From assembly GCA_016929985.1 (NCBI GenBank), contig JAFGIH010000810.1, positions 1-6,150 of the forward strand: a stretch of 6,150 bases of DNA, given 5' to 3'. Under the pieces are notes generated by a model that saw nothing but the letters and a program-made list of their open reading frames with translations, did no database searches and was not told the origin of the DNA. This document shows, in pieces, positions 5,795 through 6,150 of the stretch. The position numbers were made by a program, and so were the translations under genes. The stretch comes from Thermoleophilia bacterium (GTDB lineage: Bacteria; Actinomycetota; Thermoleophilia; RBG-16-64-13). Position 1 is the stretch's first letter. Every line of letters starts with the position of its first letter.

Positions 5795-6150
5795 GCGACT
5801 TGCATCTGCCCGAGAGGTGGGTCCCGTGGCGTCGTAGTCGCACCCCGTGGAGGCGGTTCCGCCTGCTTGCGTTCGTGGTGTTCGCCGCGATTCTGATCGC
5901 GGCATCGAACGTAGACGGAGCCGTCGCGAGCGCGGGAAGTGGGCCAGTGGGGAACACGACGGTGACAGAAGGAGCCGCCCGCATCGCGCTCAAACTCGCT
6001 CCCGGAGCCCGTCTGGCCGAGACGCCTGACGGCGAACTCACTGTGATCCGGGACTGGGCGTCGCTCGGCGAGAGGAGCGCGGGGGCCGGACTGCCTCTGG
6101 AAACGGCCGGTAGGATCGAAGGCCTGGGAGTGACGATACTGCGGCCGGAC
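5791..6150 (+). CDS. Exported protein of unknown function, N-terminal part (runs off the window)
   Basis: An open frame starts at the ATG of the ATGA overlap (5791-5794) and stays open for 120 codons to the window edge. The N-terminus is rich in Trp and Arg (residues 10-24), followed by a hydrophobic segment at 25-38 and a signal-peptidase-like ASA site (46-48), so the product is probably exported or membrane-tethered. The RRFRLL string only partly matches a Tat motif, so Sec export is equally possible. The region after the signal, with ALKLAPGA (67-74) and GLGVTILRP (111-119), loosely recalls the propeptide of secreted subtilisin-like proteases, but this is too weak to name it. An alternative start is TTG 5800. 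It is the third gene of an apparent operon with the receptor and the sulfur carrier. The reading frame is well supported by the overlap and consistent codon use; the function is not identified. Confidence 0.7.
   Translation, partial: MSDLHLPERWVPWRRSRTPWRRFRLLAFVVFAAILIAASNVDGAVASAGSGPVGNTTVTEGAARIALKLAPGARLAETPDGELTVIRDWASLGERSAGAGLPLETAGRIEGLGVTILRPD

Overview
This is a GC-rich, gene-dense window from what looks like a Gram-positive, probably actinobacterial, organism. That assignment is inference. It rests on the GC-rich codons, frequent GTG/TTG starts, a parvulin-type foldase anchored as a lipoprotein, and long Thr-rich linkers in two exported proteins. No rRNA, tRNA, CRISPR array or insertion sequence is visible.

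Left part (1-812, + strand). The window opens in the last codons of a LivF-like branched-chain amino acid ABC transporter ATPase. A short hairpin follows, then a complete HAD-family phosphatase of the phosphoglycolate phosphatase type.

Centre left (about 813-2526, + strand). An extended -10 promoter precedes two tandem, clearly paralogous metal-dependent hydrolases of the cyclase / kynurenine formamidase-like family (PF04199), 31 nt apart. Each departs from the family's HxGTHxDxPxH signature at a different position: Asp to Asn in the first, Gly to Cys in the second. The pair may form a hetero-oligomer or perform two related hydrolyses of a cyclic amide, lactone or formamide. The substrate cannot be read from the sequence. 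Downstream lies an unusual composite hairpin of about 80-90 nt and then a second inverted repeat, filling the 180-nt gap between convergent genes.

Centre right (2707-3918, - strand). A PrsA/SurA-like PPIC peptidyl-prolyl isomerase lipoprotein carries a Ser/Thr-rich insert inside its catalytic domain and a Thr-rich C-terminal tail. A 131-nt divergent promoter region separates it from the last operon.

Right part (4050 to the edge, + strand). Three genes are joined by two successive ATGA stop/start overlaps: a LivK-like (type I periplasmic-binding fold) substrate-binding lipoprotein with a Tat signal, a MoaD/ThiS-like ubiquitin-fold sulfur carrier ending in Gly-Gly, and an exported protein cut by the window end. 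Coupling a sulfur carrier to a solute receptor is the most unusual arrangement here.

Taken together, the window combines pieces of ABC-type solute uptake (LivF at the left, a LivK-like receptor at the right), cytoplasmic hydrolases that could process an imported compound, and an exported-protein folding factor. Whether these units share one pathway is a hypothesis.
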